From positions 6,448,001 to 6,512,000 of the forward strand of contig NC_092679.1 in NCBI RefSeq assembly GCF_964355755.1: a DNA stretch of 64,000 nucleotides, given 5' to 3'. Below, in pieces: positions 39,287 through 55,987 of the stretch; position 1 is the first letter of the stretch, and every line of letters starts with the position of its first letter. Source of the stretch: Antedon mediterranea (Eukaryota; Echinodermata; Crinoidea; Comatulida; Antedonidae). The notes beneath the pieces are model-generated. The model was not told the DNA's origin and searched no databases. It saw nothing but the letters and a program-made list of their open reading frames with translations. The position numbers were made by a program, and so were the translations under genes.

Positions 39287-42200
39287 GTAAGTTGTGTTTC
39301 AAAGTTAGAGAGGGTTACTTTATGTCCTAAGTGACGAAATGGTACCCCAAAGCAGCCATAAATGATGATTGAACAAGATGAAAATAGTACGTATATAAAT
39401 AATCTGGTTTTTTTGTTGTAGATTCTATTTATGGTGCTATGACCTCAAAAGATGAGCAGAGTTTGAAAGGCCGCCTCTGTCTTGTTTGCGGTGATGTTGC
39501 AAATGGCGTCCATTACAATGTGCTCTCTTGCGAGGGATGCAAAAGTTTCTTTTTACGAAGCATCAAATCGGAAACCATTTTCAAATGCAATCAAAGTGGC
39601 AATTGTTCTATGGACTTGTACACTAGAAGGCATTGCCCTGCCTGCAGACTAGCCAAGTGCCGGGATCTAGGAATGACTGAATCAAGTATGCGCTGTTAAT
39701 AAACAACTATTTATTTATTTATTTCGTGTTCTTTCAGTAGGGTAGCCCTCTCAGTAATAAAATAAAAACTGGTTGGGACATGGGGGTAGAAGGTGGGGTC
39801 ATATTAGGAAATCCAGCACCAGCTGGCAGCCTCAAACTTGACGTGTATGCAACAACCATCATCACTTTTTTCAACCCACCACAACTTTCAAACTACTGTT
39901 TAAGCCAAGCTGTTAAGCTCTGTCCACACTATCAAACTAGTTTGACAAAAAAAGTGTGATGTTCTAAAACATGGTAGGGATATGACCAAATATTGTAGTG
40001 ACATGTCCGTATATGGGCACATCGCATTTTTTGTCACATAGTGAGTGTTTGATAGTGTAGACGGAGCTTTAGACACAAGACATAAAAATATAGATCAATT
40101 TTTGTTTAGTTATAACAATCTATATTGGTTTTTGGCTTAATTTTAAATCTTATTATATATTAAAGATGTAACAGTATTATCTAAAAATTCCCCAAAAAAT
40201 ATGAAAAATAAAGATTAATAAAATCGGCCATTTTTAAAAATAAAATTAATCAATAAATACAAAATCAATGTTTTCACTTATAAAATGACCAAATATACCA
40301 AAAAAAACATGGCAGCCAATTTGCTTTAAATTACAGTTTTTTTTCAGGTAAGTGAATCATCTTTTATGTGACATTAAAGTGGCATATTGAAACAAAAAAT
40401 GTTTTTTTAATAAATTTTTTCAGGGGGACAATGCCTTTAATAAAATTAAAATATCAATTGTGATGAATAATTTTTTATTATGGACTTTTAGAAGTATGGG
40501 ATCAAAGTCGATTGAATACACGGAAACCTTTGGTAAGAAAAGTAGGCAAAAACAGAAAAGAAGAACCACCAGAAATAGAGAAGCCGACAGATGCACAAAC
40601 CAAACTTGTTGAGTTATTGGAAGAGGCATACAAGATGTCCAAAAAGATCTGTAGAGAATATTTGGTAAGAAATTTTTTGTGTTTTGGTTGTTTTCTTATT
40701 TCACATAATTTATGTGAATTAATTTTACATGTTTTAATTCTTCAAAGTTGAAGAAAGCTTCATAAGTTTAATCTGAATTAATAGTTGTATGATGTGGCAT
40801 TATTTTAAAAAGGTCACGTTCATTGATGCATATTGCCTATTTTTATAAAATAACAATACAGAATATTACTATACAATTACAATATTATATTTATGTATCC
40901 TTTTGTTGCATTTAATTCAATAATCAAATTTAACCCAAGCATTTATTTACCATAGTGTGAATTAAATCTATTTATCAAAAGAGTACACCAGAAAGCCAAG
41001 CCCTTTGTTTTATTTGCACAGCTATTTGATGTGAATTTCACAATTTTAGAACACTAAGATTTTCTTATTTTGTTTCAGGAAAGAGCACCCAGTGGAAAAA
41101 ATGTTGAAAAACATATTTATGAGCCTGGAACCAGCAAAGATTTGATGAATGGTAATGTGAATACAGAAAAGTCAGAAATTGAAATCTGTCAAGAACTTAG
41201 GAAATACGCTATGGACACATTTGCAATTGTTGTTCGACAAACTATTGGGTTCAGTAGAAAAATTCCTGGGTTTTCACAACTGGAAAGTCATGACCAGGCT
41301 GTTCTGGTCCGTGCTTCTGTTATAGAATCGATGCTGTTGCGGTTATCGGAATTCTTTGTCATCGCTGAGAATAAAATTGTCAATGATCTTGGAGATACTT
41401 ATGACTTAAGAATGATGTCTAGCTTAGGTTTGCCGACATTTAGTGAATCTTCCTTTAAATTTTTGAAGCAAATAAAGTCGCTGAATTTAACAACAGCGGA
41501 GTATAGTTTAATGAATGCTGCTGCAGTATTAGCACCAGGTAATTCATATTTTTAGAGAACATGTCATAATCATTCTACTGCAGTTACTGCAGTAACTACG
41601 ACAATTTTGGGTAATCATACCCACATGTTTATCGCAGGGATTGCATCATAAGAATCTACATTGAAACAAACTAAAATGTTGCAATGGAAAAATGTAGTTA
41701 CTGCAGTAACTGAAATAACTACAGTTAATGCAATTAATACATTATTGTGGTAGGAAAATGTAGTTACTGCAGTAACTGAAATAACTACAGTTAATGCAAT
41801 TATTATTGTGGTAGGAAAATGTAGTTACTGCAGTACTTGAAATAACTACAGTTAATGCAATTAATACATTATTGTGGTAGGAAAATGTAGTTACTGCAGT
41901 AACTGAAATAACTACAGTTAATGCAATTAATACATTATAGTGGTAGGAAAATGTAGTTACTGCAGTAACTGAAATAACTACAGTTAATGCAATTAATACA
42001 TTATTGTGGTAGAAAAATGTAGTTACTGCAGTAACTGAAATAACTACAGTTAATGCAATTAATACATTATTGTGGTAGGAAAATGTAGTTACTGCAGTAA
42101 CTGAAATAACTACAGTTAATGCAATTAATAAATTATTGTGGTAGAAAAATGTAGTTACTGCAGTAACTGAAATAACTACAGTTAATGCAATTAATACATT

Positions 42201-42999
42201 ATTGTGGTAGGAAAATGTAGTTACTGCAGTAACTGAAATAACTACAGTTAATGCAATTAATACATTATTGTGGTAGGAAAATGTAGTTACTGCAGTAACT
42301 GAAATAACTACAGTTAATGCAATGAATACATTATTGTGGTAGGAAAATGTAGTTACTGCAGTAACTGAAATAACTACAGTCAATGCAATTAAAACATTAT
42401 TGTGGGGGAAAAAATAGTTACTGCAGTAGAATAATGTTGATCCCTTGTAAATATATTTGTATAATGAATTGTGTGATATTGATAATGATATGATCAGCTC
42501 TAAGGTCCTGATTGTTAACATGTTAATTATCTATAACAAAAAATTAATTTGGAGACCTGGACAACCCAAAAAAAGGCTATTATATATTATATAACCCTCT
42601 GTCTACATTATCAAACTAGTTTGCCAAAAAAAAGTGTGATGTGCCCAAATATGGTAGTGATATGACATCATCATATCCATATATGGGCACATCACATTTT
42701 TTTGTCACATAAAGATTGATAGTGTAGACAGAGATTAACACATTCTTTTTAATTTGACAGACCGAGATGAACTCATAAACACACAATTAGTAGAGGATAT
42801 CCAGTTTGAAATAATACTGTCATTGCAGGCCATAACAAAAGTGAACCATCCAGAAAAACCTACACTGTTTGCAGACCTTATTAATAAACTTGCACTTATG
42901 CGCGAAATCTCACAGATGCACCAGCAAGATATTATGAAAATGAAGTTGCTACAACAAGATTTCACTCCGCTAGTGGCAGAGCTCTTTAACGTCCATTGA
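39280..42999 (+). CDS. NR1H4-like: Nuclear receptor, NR1H (FXR/LXR-like), complete
   Basis: Exons 39280-39286, 39422-39685, 40492-40664, 41079-41538 and 42761-42999 join in frame to 380 aa. The DNA-binding domain (about 21-87) has both zinc clusters: Cys22, 25, 39, 42 and Cys58, 64, 74, 77. HYNVLSCEGCK resembles LXR; FKCNQSGNCSMDLYTRRHC resembles FXR. The P-box is CEGCKS, where FXR/LXR have CEGCKG. After a short hinge comes a ligand-binding domain with FSRKIPGFSQLESHDQAVLV (helices 3-5 signature) and YSLMNAAAVLAPD (FXR: YALLTAIVILSPD). It ends in FTPLVAELFNVH, with an intact AF-2 core like the FXR FTPLLCEIWDV. Expected role: ligand-activated transcription factor, probably an RXR partner (family knowledge). 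It is shorter than vertebrate FXR, mostly in the N-terminus and hinge. The choice of FXR over LXR is moderate. Confidence 0.9.
39422..39685 (+). CDS. NR1H4-like: Nuclear receptor exon: DNA-binding domain
   Basis: Acceptor TTTTTTGTTGTAG, donor TCAA|GTATGC. Encodes the complete two-zinc-module domain and the start of its C-terminal extension. Confidence 0.94.
39914..40071 (+). mobile_element. MITE family A copy
   Basis: Ends AAGCTCTGTCCACACTATCA and TTTGATAGTGTAGACGGAGC. Confidence 0.85.
40163..40438. mobile_element. MITE family D copy
   Basis: From 'aaagatgtaacagtattatc' through 'gtgacattaaagtggcatat' to 'gggggacaatgcctttaa'. Ends only about 55 bp before the next exon. Confidence 0.75.
40492..40664 (+). 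CDS. NR1H4-like: Nuclear receptor exon: hinge and start of LBD
   Basis: Acceptor ATGGACTTTTAG, donor TTG|GTAAGA. Encodes VWDQSRLNTRKPLVRKVGKN, a basic post-DBD extension, then TDAQTKLVELLEEAYKMSKK, LBD helix 1. Confidence 0.88.
41079..41538 (+). CDS. NR1H4-like: Nuclear receptor exon: LBD core
   Basis: Acceptor TTTTGTTTCAG, donor CCAG|GTAATT. Contains the NR signature FSRKIPGFSQLESHDQAVLV, then ESMLLRLSEFF and the helix 7-9 region up to AAVLAP. Confidence 0.94.
41554..42446. mobile_element. MITE family B copy (CATGTCA...CTGCAGTTACTGCAG) holding a tandem array
   Basis: Left end AGAGAACATGTCATAATCAT plus TCTACTGCAGTTACTGCAG. Right end CTGCAGTAGAATAATGTTGATCCCT is its inverted partner. Simple copies are at 56826-57074 and 57989-58148. 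Here the interior is almost wholly a 66-bp tandem array. Confidence 0.8.
41690..42420 (+). repeat. 66-bp tandem array, about 11 copies
   Basis: The unit contains the palindromic AGTTACTGCAGTAACT followed by GAAATAACTACAGTTAATGC and ends near TTATTGTGGTAG. It is in the receptor intron before the last exon. Because 66 is a multiple of three, it makes a 259-codon minus-strand open frame that is not a gene. Confidence 0.95.
42597..42735 (+). mobile_element. MITE family A copy
   Basis: Ends CTCTGTCTACATTATCAAAC and GATTGATAGTGTAGACAGAG; finishes about 25 bp before the last receptor exon. Confidence 0.85.
42761..42999 (+). CDS. NR1H4-like: Nuclear receptor last coding exon: LBD helices 10-12
   Basis: Acceptor TTTTAATTTGACAG. 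Encodes DRDELINTQLVEDIQ, VNHPEKPTLFADLINKLALM and the terminal FTPLVAELFNVH; TGA 42997-42999. Confidence 0.94.
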
Positions 43000-43009
43000 A
43001 TTATTGCAG

Positions 43010-43260
43010 ATGCACCAGCAAGACATAAAATTGAAGTTAATTAACCAGATGTCGCACCACTAGTGGCAGAGCTCTTTAACTTCCATTGAATTATTGCAGA
43101 TGCACCAGCAAAACATAAGAATGAAGTTACAAGATTTCACTCCGCTAGTGGCAGAGCTCTTTAACGTCCATTGAATTATTGCAGATGCACCAGCAAGACA
43201 TAAAATTGAAGTTAATTAACCAGATGTCGCACCACTAGTGGCAGAGCTTTTTAACGTCCC
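43010..43260 (+). pseudogene. Three tandem decayed copies of the receptor helix 11-12 coding end
   Basis: Copies at 43010-43089, 43100-43174 and 43185-43260 repeat the coding end that starts at ATGCACCAGCAAGATATTAT (42916). Each later copy is preceded by GAATTATTGCAG, an acceptor-like context. Copies 1 and 3 share a 1-nt loss that shifts the frame. Copy 2 stays open and still spells DFTPLVAELFNVH with a stop. All follow the real stop, so they lie in the 3' UTR unless splicing uses them. Confidence 0.88.
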
Positions 43261-46200
43261 AAGTTGTGAGGCACATGTTAGCCTTCTGTTAGTGTTATAC
43301 ACCAATAATGAAAAAGTTCTATTGCATTAAACAAGTTAATTTTTCATACATAAATCCAACCCAACAAAGTTTCCCCTTAATGGGGGTACAGTATAGGTGT
43401 GTTCCCTGAAGGGGTTGTCCTTCATGGTACTGTATACCATATTTCCCCTCATTTTTTCATGGGAAGTGATCTTAATAGAGTCCTCTGAATAAAGGGATTT
43501 CCACGGATGGATTCTACGTATGTTTAAATTCTATTGAAATTATGCTGAACAAACTCAAAATGCCATGCACCTTTAAAGCCTTTTAACTGTATTCAAAAGA
43601 TGAAATTGTAGGCTCGAAATTACCAATTCATTAGTAAAGTTGAATAAGCATAATAGATATATATTCTTTATAGTTTACAGTCTGTGAGTCTGTTATTCTT
43701 TTTCTTTTGTTCAGATGTTGCTCAGTTTTCTTTGTGTGTTATGCCACATTTTTGCTCAGTTTGCACAACAGACTGAGACCCTCACAGGGGGTATAATTGT
43801 GCACAATATGGAATCCTTTTATACTAGACTAATATAACCAGGGAGCTCCCTGAATATAACAGTCTAGTATTCATTATGAGTAGTAATTTACTGTAGGTTT
43901 TTAATTGGGAACCTTTTGTTTTCAAAATTGTAATTACATAAATAAGATTCGTTAAGCGCATATGTGTTTGTAGAATGACAGCTTCATCTGCAAGACTGTT
44001 TTCAGGCCATACAAATGCATCTCACTGTAGTAGAGAACTGTTGCCTTGATTGGTGTATTTGTGCATTTTGAAATAATGTGTGGTGATTGATGGCTAAAAT
44101 AACTTTACAAAATATTCATTACTTGCCATATGTTAAATGTTGTAAATAAGATTATTTGATTGATTATTGATCAATTATGGTACACTAATTTGTGATTTCT
44201 TTTACCACAGGAATTTAGCAGCTTTTTTTTTAAATGATGTTTTTCCTTAATATATATTTAGATTCAAAAGAATGTTTAAATACTAGAATTAAAAAAAATT
44301 GGAGATGAAATTCCATTTATGATGTTTAAATAAACTTGTATTACTAACTACTTTTAGTAATTGCATTCCACTTTTGTGCAATTTACAACTCAATTTATTA
44401 AAATTGTTTAACCAGGGTGATTTAAAATCATTGTTTTTGAAGTTTTTTTCAATCAATTCTAGGGGAAAAATATTTAAATAATTTTATTTCATAATTACAT
44501 TTGCACCAAATTCAATTTATGTTTTTTAGTAGTAGTACAGTAGATTGGCAAAATATGATGACGGTCACAGGAATTTTTTCCCCTGTGGTCTGAATTCTTT
44601 ATCAGTGTCAGATTTAATTTGGCAAATGATGAGAAATTCAAGTGACCATATTTTCCTTGTCTTGATTGGTGGAGTAATCATAGATAACATTATTCGTAAT
44701 GACAACCACTTAGTTTGTCATTCTCACAATGCCTTGCTGCACTAGTTACTCAGGTGCGTTCAAGTGTGTCACTGTCCACAGTTTTGATGCCTTAACATGT
44801 TTTTTAATATTAAGGCATAGTTTAAGTACAGAATATGTTATTGTATTGAATAGAACTGAAATTTTGATATAAGTACTGTATTGTTGAATTTAAAAGATTT
44901 TGTAATCAAAATGACGACCGATTCTCGGTACTGCATCTAAATTTGTCCAGTGTCCCACATGTGTTGCCTGTATCATCTAATATAACCTTCCATTATAACA
45001 GCAACACATGTTATACATATGAGATGGTGTATTGAGGAAATTGGCTATGGTACTGGGCAAATATTTTCATATGTGAAGATACAGCACCGAGAATCAGGTG
45101 AAAAATGTTAATGATGTGTGTGAACTATATGGATCGTTAAGGGTAATTAAATTTATTTAAGAAAAGATGATAAAATGGATATTACCTCTTGAAATTACTG
45201 TACAGAAATATTTGCAATTGTACAGTTTACGGTTGACTATTGTTAGGATATGAAATACGAAATAATCATAAATGAAGTACAGTAAATATGAATTTTTTTT
45301 AAGAATCTCATCTGATCAGCCTCAATTTTCTAAAATAATTGATCAATTTTTGATCACATTTTTAAAAAAAACACTGAATATTTACTATTCTGGGGAATCT
45401 ATATTCCATTCTTGTAGAAGACACCTCGTAAACTTTTGCTTGTACGACTTTCGTGTTTTCTTGAAATTGTCTTTTTTTTTTTGTAATAATATTGCTATGC
45501 AAGTACTACATGTTGCTTTGTTAAAACTACCAGCATTCCATATGGTTAAAAAAAAACCAAATAAGTTATAATCGGGGGCAGATCCAGGGAAGGGGTACAC
45601 ACTTCCCCTTTGACAGTTAAAATGAATTATATGTAAGCACTCCTCTGGATGTGCCCCTAATAATGAAAAAAAGAATTAAAAGGCCTTAAATTTTGCATAT
45701 TGAATTGTATAGACAGTAATATTGTTATATATATATATATATGATACAAGTTCTATATACTGTGTATGTTTCACTTGTGTTTTTGTAATCACATTACATT
45801 CAACTTCTGAATAATTCAAAACACTATTTTTTTTCCTCAGAATTTAGTGAATAAAAATAAAAATTTAAATAATTTTATTTATTATTGATACTGTTTTTTG
45901 GGATTCTTTCTGTATCTATGTCGTAAGTTTGCTGTTTGCTCTCAAAACAATATTGGCCTACAGTGAATAATTGATACTAAAGAAAATTTGTACAATGTTC
46001 CGAAATACCGCAAACTATTGAAAAGTATCTAAATTTAATATATGGTGTCATGTTAAAATTATTGTTGTGGTTTGCATGTATAACTAGTTTATTTTATTAT
46101 TTCTTATTTCATATTTTTTGGTAGCTTTTAACATTCAGTTCCATCAAGATATATAAATCAGTATATTTTTATATCGTATATAACTTGATCATAGAGCTAA

Positions 46201-46538
46201 ACCATTGTTAAATACAAAGTATATATTTATTATTATAATATTCACAATGTCAGGTTATGTGTATAATTAAGAGCTTGCCTAACTAAAATTATGCAATCAT
46301 AAAAACATTTTTATTGTGGCAATTACCCAAAAAAAAAAATCAAAGCTATTATGATGTAGTATATGAGTTCAAAGAGTATATAAATAAACTTTATTATAAA
46401 CTCTTTTCTTATAATATGGGACCATGTCAGAATCATTCTAGGAAGGAACCAAAACCATACATACATAATTAGGTGGTAATGCACTTTTGCACCACAATCT
46501 CTTGAGCTTGCCTGATTTAAAAACATTCACCTGACGGT
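43261..46538. other. 3' flank of the receptor, intergenic
   Basis: AT-rich; AATAAAC near 44329 may be a poly-A signal. Contains TA dinucleotide repeats near 45727-45742. No conserved coding. Confidence 0.5.
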
Positions 46539-46540
46539 GA

Positions 46541-46677
46541 AGCTTGGTTCCCACTAGCGACGCAGCGCAATGATGTAACGTAAGTGATTTGACCAATCAC
46601 AAGCCATGGATTACCCAAACAGTCGCTTGTCATTGGTCAGCTCGCTTTCGTTGCGTCTCTAGTGGGAACCATGCTTA
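46541..46677. mobile_element. MITE family C copy, full length
   Basis: Ends AGCTTGGTTCCCACTAGCGA and CTAGTGGGAACCATGCTT, interior 'gaccaatcacaagcc' and its inverse. Confidence 0.85.
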
Positions 46678-46680
46678 TGT

Positions 46681-46773
46681 GACCATGAAGTCTTATGCCC
46701 AGTTTTAGGTGCGAAAGTGCAGTAACTCCCATAAGTGCAGTAACTGCAGAAGAATCATTTTGACATTGTCCCT
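46681..46773. mobile_element. MITE family B remnant
   Basis: AGTGCAGTAACTGCAGAAGA and TTTTGACATTGTCCCT match the right end of family B; left end decayed. Wedged between family C and family A copies. Confidence 0.6.
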
Positions 46774-46774
46774 A

Positions 46775-46937
46775 AAGCTCTGTCTACACTATCAAACTAG
46801 ACAAAATAAGTGTGATGTGCCCAAATATGTATGGTAGTGATATGACATCATCGTTTTCATATATGGGCACATCACATTTTTTTGTCTCACCACATTTTTT
46901 TGTGGCATAAAGTTTGATATTGTAGACAGAGCTTAAT
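46775..46937 (+). mobile_element. MITE family A copy
   Basis: Ends AAGCTCTGTCTACACTATCA and TTTGATATTGTAGACAGAGC. Confidence 0.85.
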
Positions 46938-47619
46938 AGTGCTAATATATGAATATAGATCAGAAAATCACAAACACAATGTTATGACAATAGGAGTTGC
47001 TGAAAAACTTGTTGTTGACCAATTTTTGGGATTTCTTAAATTTTATATGTTTTGAAAAAATGTTTCTATCCATTCTAACTATTATCAGGAAGATATTTAT
47101 TTTACATCTCCTTGGTATCACAATATCTAGATTAATTTCTTTATTTTTTAAAGCTTTTTATATGATCAGCAATAATAATTGAATAAAATCACAATTTTTG
47201 TAATTGTGCGTTTGGCAAAAATGCTATGTAAATGTGAAGTTGAGCATAGATAAAATGAAAAATGATATATATTTTCCATGGTTTGAGTAAAACCCCTTTT
47301 CCACTAGATGAATTTGTTCATGCGAATTGTTCTGACTAATGGCTGCGTATTTCATATTTTCATCTAGTGTTTGTGACCAAAAATGCACAACCAATCAGAA
47401 CTCGGGTAGGTTTCGATTTGCACAAATATATTGACTTTCGATTTGCACCAATATATTGACTAGTGGAAAACAGGCTTTAGAAAGTACTTGTATTATATGA
47501 TGTAATCAGTATTGTATTTATTGAAATGATATGTACTTTATTGATTTTGTTGTAATTGGCGCTAGTGATTGGTGAATAAAATGAAAGGAAAATAGCATGC
47601 CTTTATTTCTTCTTAAGCT

Positions 47620-47778
47620 CTGTCTTTATTGTTATTATTGACTGGTATATCTTTATTCAAAAATGAAAACAACAAATTTACAAAAAAAAAATTAATAAAA
47701 TGTAGCAGCATATAGGGACGCATGCGTCCCAAGCTGAATTGCATTTCATGATAACATTAAAATAAGTGATTACAATTT

Positions 47779-47809
<31 letters not shown>

Positions 47810-48360
47810 GGGCGCAACTCGCATATTAAATTCGTTGATTAAGTTAATCAAATAAGGTAGAGGACTGTTACTATGACGCACTGTATTACAATTGACATTG
47901 CGAATCCTGTCGGCATTGCGGGTGTTGTATTTGTGCACAACATTACCCCTGGAAGGAAGAAGTGAGAACAATTTAGACTGAGGATTCAAGATGGATTTAG
48001 CAAAGGCAATACATAGGTCCTGACGCCTGTGACTCAGACCATCCAGGCGCAACGTGACCAAAGCATTGTCATAACCAGTGTAATTCCTACCCAAAACAAT
48101 TCTACACGCACGTTTCTGGACCCGTTCGATTGCATTAATGTGATCAATTGTAAGACCACCATTCCAAATGGGTACCGCATATTCTAAAACTGGTCGTACC
48201 GCACCTACATACACTGACATCTTCTTTATCTGTCAAAAACAAATGTAATGTACCCAGATATGGACAAGCTTATGTCATATTATTACCATATTTGGGCATA
48301 TCACTACCATATTTGGATATATCACACCTTTTTTGGTCAAACTAGTTTGCTTTAGATAAG
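47620..48360. mobile_element. MITE family A copy split by a LINE insertion
   Basis: The left end TAAGCTCTGTCT stops at about 47631. Family A interior words (ATATGGACAAGC, TATTACCATATTTGGGCATA, GTCAAACTAGTTTG) resume at about 48232, after the LINE fragment. Confidence 0.65.
47632..48225 (-). mobile_element. 5'-truncated non-LTR retrotransposon (CR1/Jockey-like LINE)
   Basis: The minus-strand frame 48220-47777 encodes the C-terminal part of a LINE ORF2 protein. YVGAVRPVLEYAVPIWNGGL and IERVQKRACRIVLG are the typical post-RT segment, followed by a thumb-like NTRNADRIR region. The frame ends in a poly-Phe run made by a T tract (A tract on the + strand, about 47779-47802), which may be a slippage artefact. 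A short 3' tail with AATAAAG follows. RT catalytic motifs and endonuclease are absent. Confidence 0.85.
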
Positions 48361-53310
<4,950 letters not shown>

Positions 53311-55792
53311 TATTTACAGTTTGATTCAAGACCGATTTGAACCCACCTTTTTACTACGGTTGAATGGAGAGAGAGAAAAAACAAAACAAAATTGTCTAAG
53401 AATTACGGTAGACGAGACAGACTTTGAAATGGACCTATTGTTTTTGTGGTACTTTAACTCAATATGGAAATACAGTATAATAATATTAGGTGGCAATATG
53501 TTATGATTTTATACTTTTATCTTTGTAGAAATCCTATATATGTACAGATGTATTAACAAAGATTTGTCTTTTTAGTGTGGGAATTTTGGTCCAACTTTAT
53601 ATTTAATCACGGAAGAATATATTAATGCCTGTTTGTTGACAGTACAGCCAAGTACTGTATATATCAAATATTGTCTAAGTTACTAACATATATTTGTACA
53701 AGGTTTACTATAGTGATTCAAATGACTATGTTTACATGCATAACAGTATTGAGAGATGGCATACACGATTCTTGATTTCCTCCTCATTTCTTCATAATGG
53801 ATTTATAAATTGTTATCACCGGAATTATTGATTTATACTTTAATGATCTGAAACCATGCTAAGTTTTAAAACGAAGAATTATATATGTATTTGTCTATTT
53901 TTCATTGTATTTATATTAGTGTGTGAATGGGTGTTTTAACAACTCTACTACAAACTTTTTTTTAAAGATCGTATTTTCAAATTCAGCCGCCAAATATTTC
54001 TTAGATATTTTACTATGTAAACATTAACTACTGTATGTACATATTTATTATTAATAATAATATTTATTTGGTCACCAATTAATAAATCAGGAGTGAGAAT
54101 AGGCTAGCCCAAACAGATTATAACACTTGCTCCATATTACAGCAATTAGCAGAATAAAAACAAAAACAATAGTACAGTAATAAAATATTAAGCAATATAC
54201 AGACTCTAATCCACAATAATGTGTGTCCACACACAGTTGAAACTAACATAGTACCATTATACCATGGGAACAATGAGAAGTGTACAGTAACATCCATCAG
54301 ACTTACAGTAGTATTAAACCACGAAAGTGGTCTACTGGTAGAGCGTAAGCTCAAGTGTTTAAGTTCAAGCATTTTCTCATCTTTCTATTATAATTATTAT
54401 ACAATTATATTTTATTTTTGTAAGTTCAATAATTTAGTGATAGTTATTTTATAATAATATTTGTATTGATTATTTATTATAAAATTTATAGTGTACATTT
54501 ATGATTTATTATTTAAGACAGGTAAACAAATATATAGTTAAGTTTATATAACACTAAATTATTTAGACATTTATTACATGGCCACCATGCTTTCAAAATA
54601 TGTTTTTTTAATTAATGTTTTTATGTTAATAACTATGTGCAAAGTCCAACAGACTTGAAGCAGCTTTCTTGTTGAGATGTAACTGTCTACTATATTCACT
54701 GTCTAAAAATTGATCAAATGGTAAAATCTCTAAATTGCACTCCCAAGGTTGTGATGTGTTGTTACATTGTAAGTGCACAAATGGTCTCCTCAATTATTCC
54801 ATTCTTAAATTGATAACCATTAAACTTTAAGCATAGACCAGGGACATACTGTATGTTCACAAATATTTATGGTTGTTTTTGTTGAAGAGAAAATATGAGG
54901 GATTGTATACTAAAACTTCAGCCCGAGACAGTACTGTTTAAAATATTCTGTGGTAGATCTCAATACTATTATAATTTGTTACCAGTATAAGAGGTGGGTT
55001 ATTCATTTCACCACACGACAACCCCGTCCTCTTACATGCACAGTTACTTTAGAATACCACAATTTAAAAAATTGTTATTTTTATACCAGTCTGGTTGCTC
55101 ACAACAAATTAACATAGGTCAGCCAATTCAGTTCCCAATCGACATTGGTCAGTCAATTCACCATCGGTCAGCCATTAGTGTTGGACAGTGTTGTTTCCCT
55201 GACATTCAAATACAATGTGCAAACATAGAAAGCCATTCCAGTCACACTACCAATAATTCAAAATATTTATTTGATATTTTTTATAATATATTTATGTATA
55301 AAGTATTGTGTAATAGGGTTCTTGCCCAAATTATTCTACTGCAGTTGTATTTATTTCACACACTTCACCTTTAGAACGGTGGCGTTCACACTAACTGTGG
55401 TGCTGTAAAAAAAAACCATAATCAACATCAAATTAATAGTAGGCCTAAAACATTAAAAGTGCAGTAATTGCGCAAATTACATTTTTTTATGAATGCAATA
55501 ACGTATAATGTTATAGTAATCCTCTTAACATGGTTCTATTATATATTTTGATAAAAACTGTACCCCTATAACTTAACAATGTTGTGGAGTGGTGAAAGAT
55601 GTAGCAGATGCCTCTCTGAAATAATGATCAATTAATGTCAAATACAACTCTTCATATTTCACTAATGACATGATTGTTACTGCAAAACATGCTGTAATGA
55701 GCATATAATGATGTTTACTTCACTTCCCCTAAACAAAATGTTAAGAGAAATTTTCAAATTACTAGAATTCATTAAATTAACAAATAAATTAT

Positions 55793-55987
55793 CAATTTAC
55801 ACAGACAAGCGATAACGTTATTTAAAAATATAGACTCTGTGTTATTCCTTATGACCATTTACACGAAACGTGGAGCTGACGGGCAGTTTCCGCTCAGGAT
55901 AGACACAGATTCTACAGGTATATAGGACACACTACACGTTTTTTTTTCACTTACCGTTACCGCTTGTCTGTGTAAATTGGCCTTTAG
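55793..55987. mobile_element. Inverted-repeat element, family E copy
   Basis: CAATTTACACAGACAAGCGA and TTACCGCTTGTCTGTGTAAATTGG are inverted; same family as 28997-29270. Confidence 0.75.

Noticed and set aside
41742-42521. 259-codon minus-strand open frame
   Set aside because: It is the 66-bp tandem array read in one frame; unit length is a multiple of three, so no stop accumulates.
54994-55374. 126-codon open frame with loosely repeated GQPIQF/GQSIHH words
   Set aside because: No known domain, no splice context, and degenerate underlying DNA repeat.
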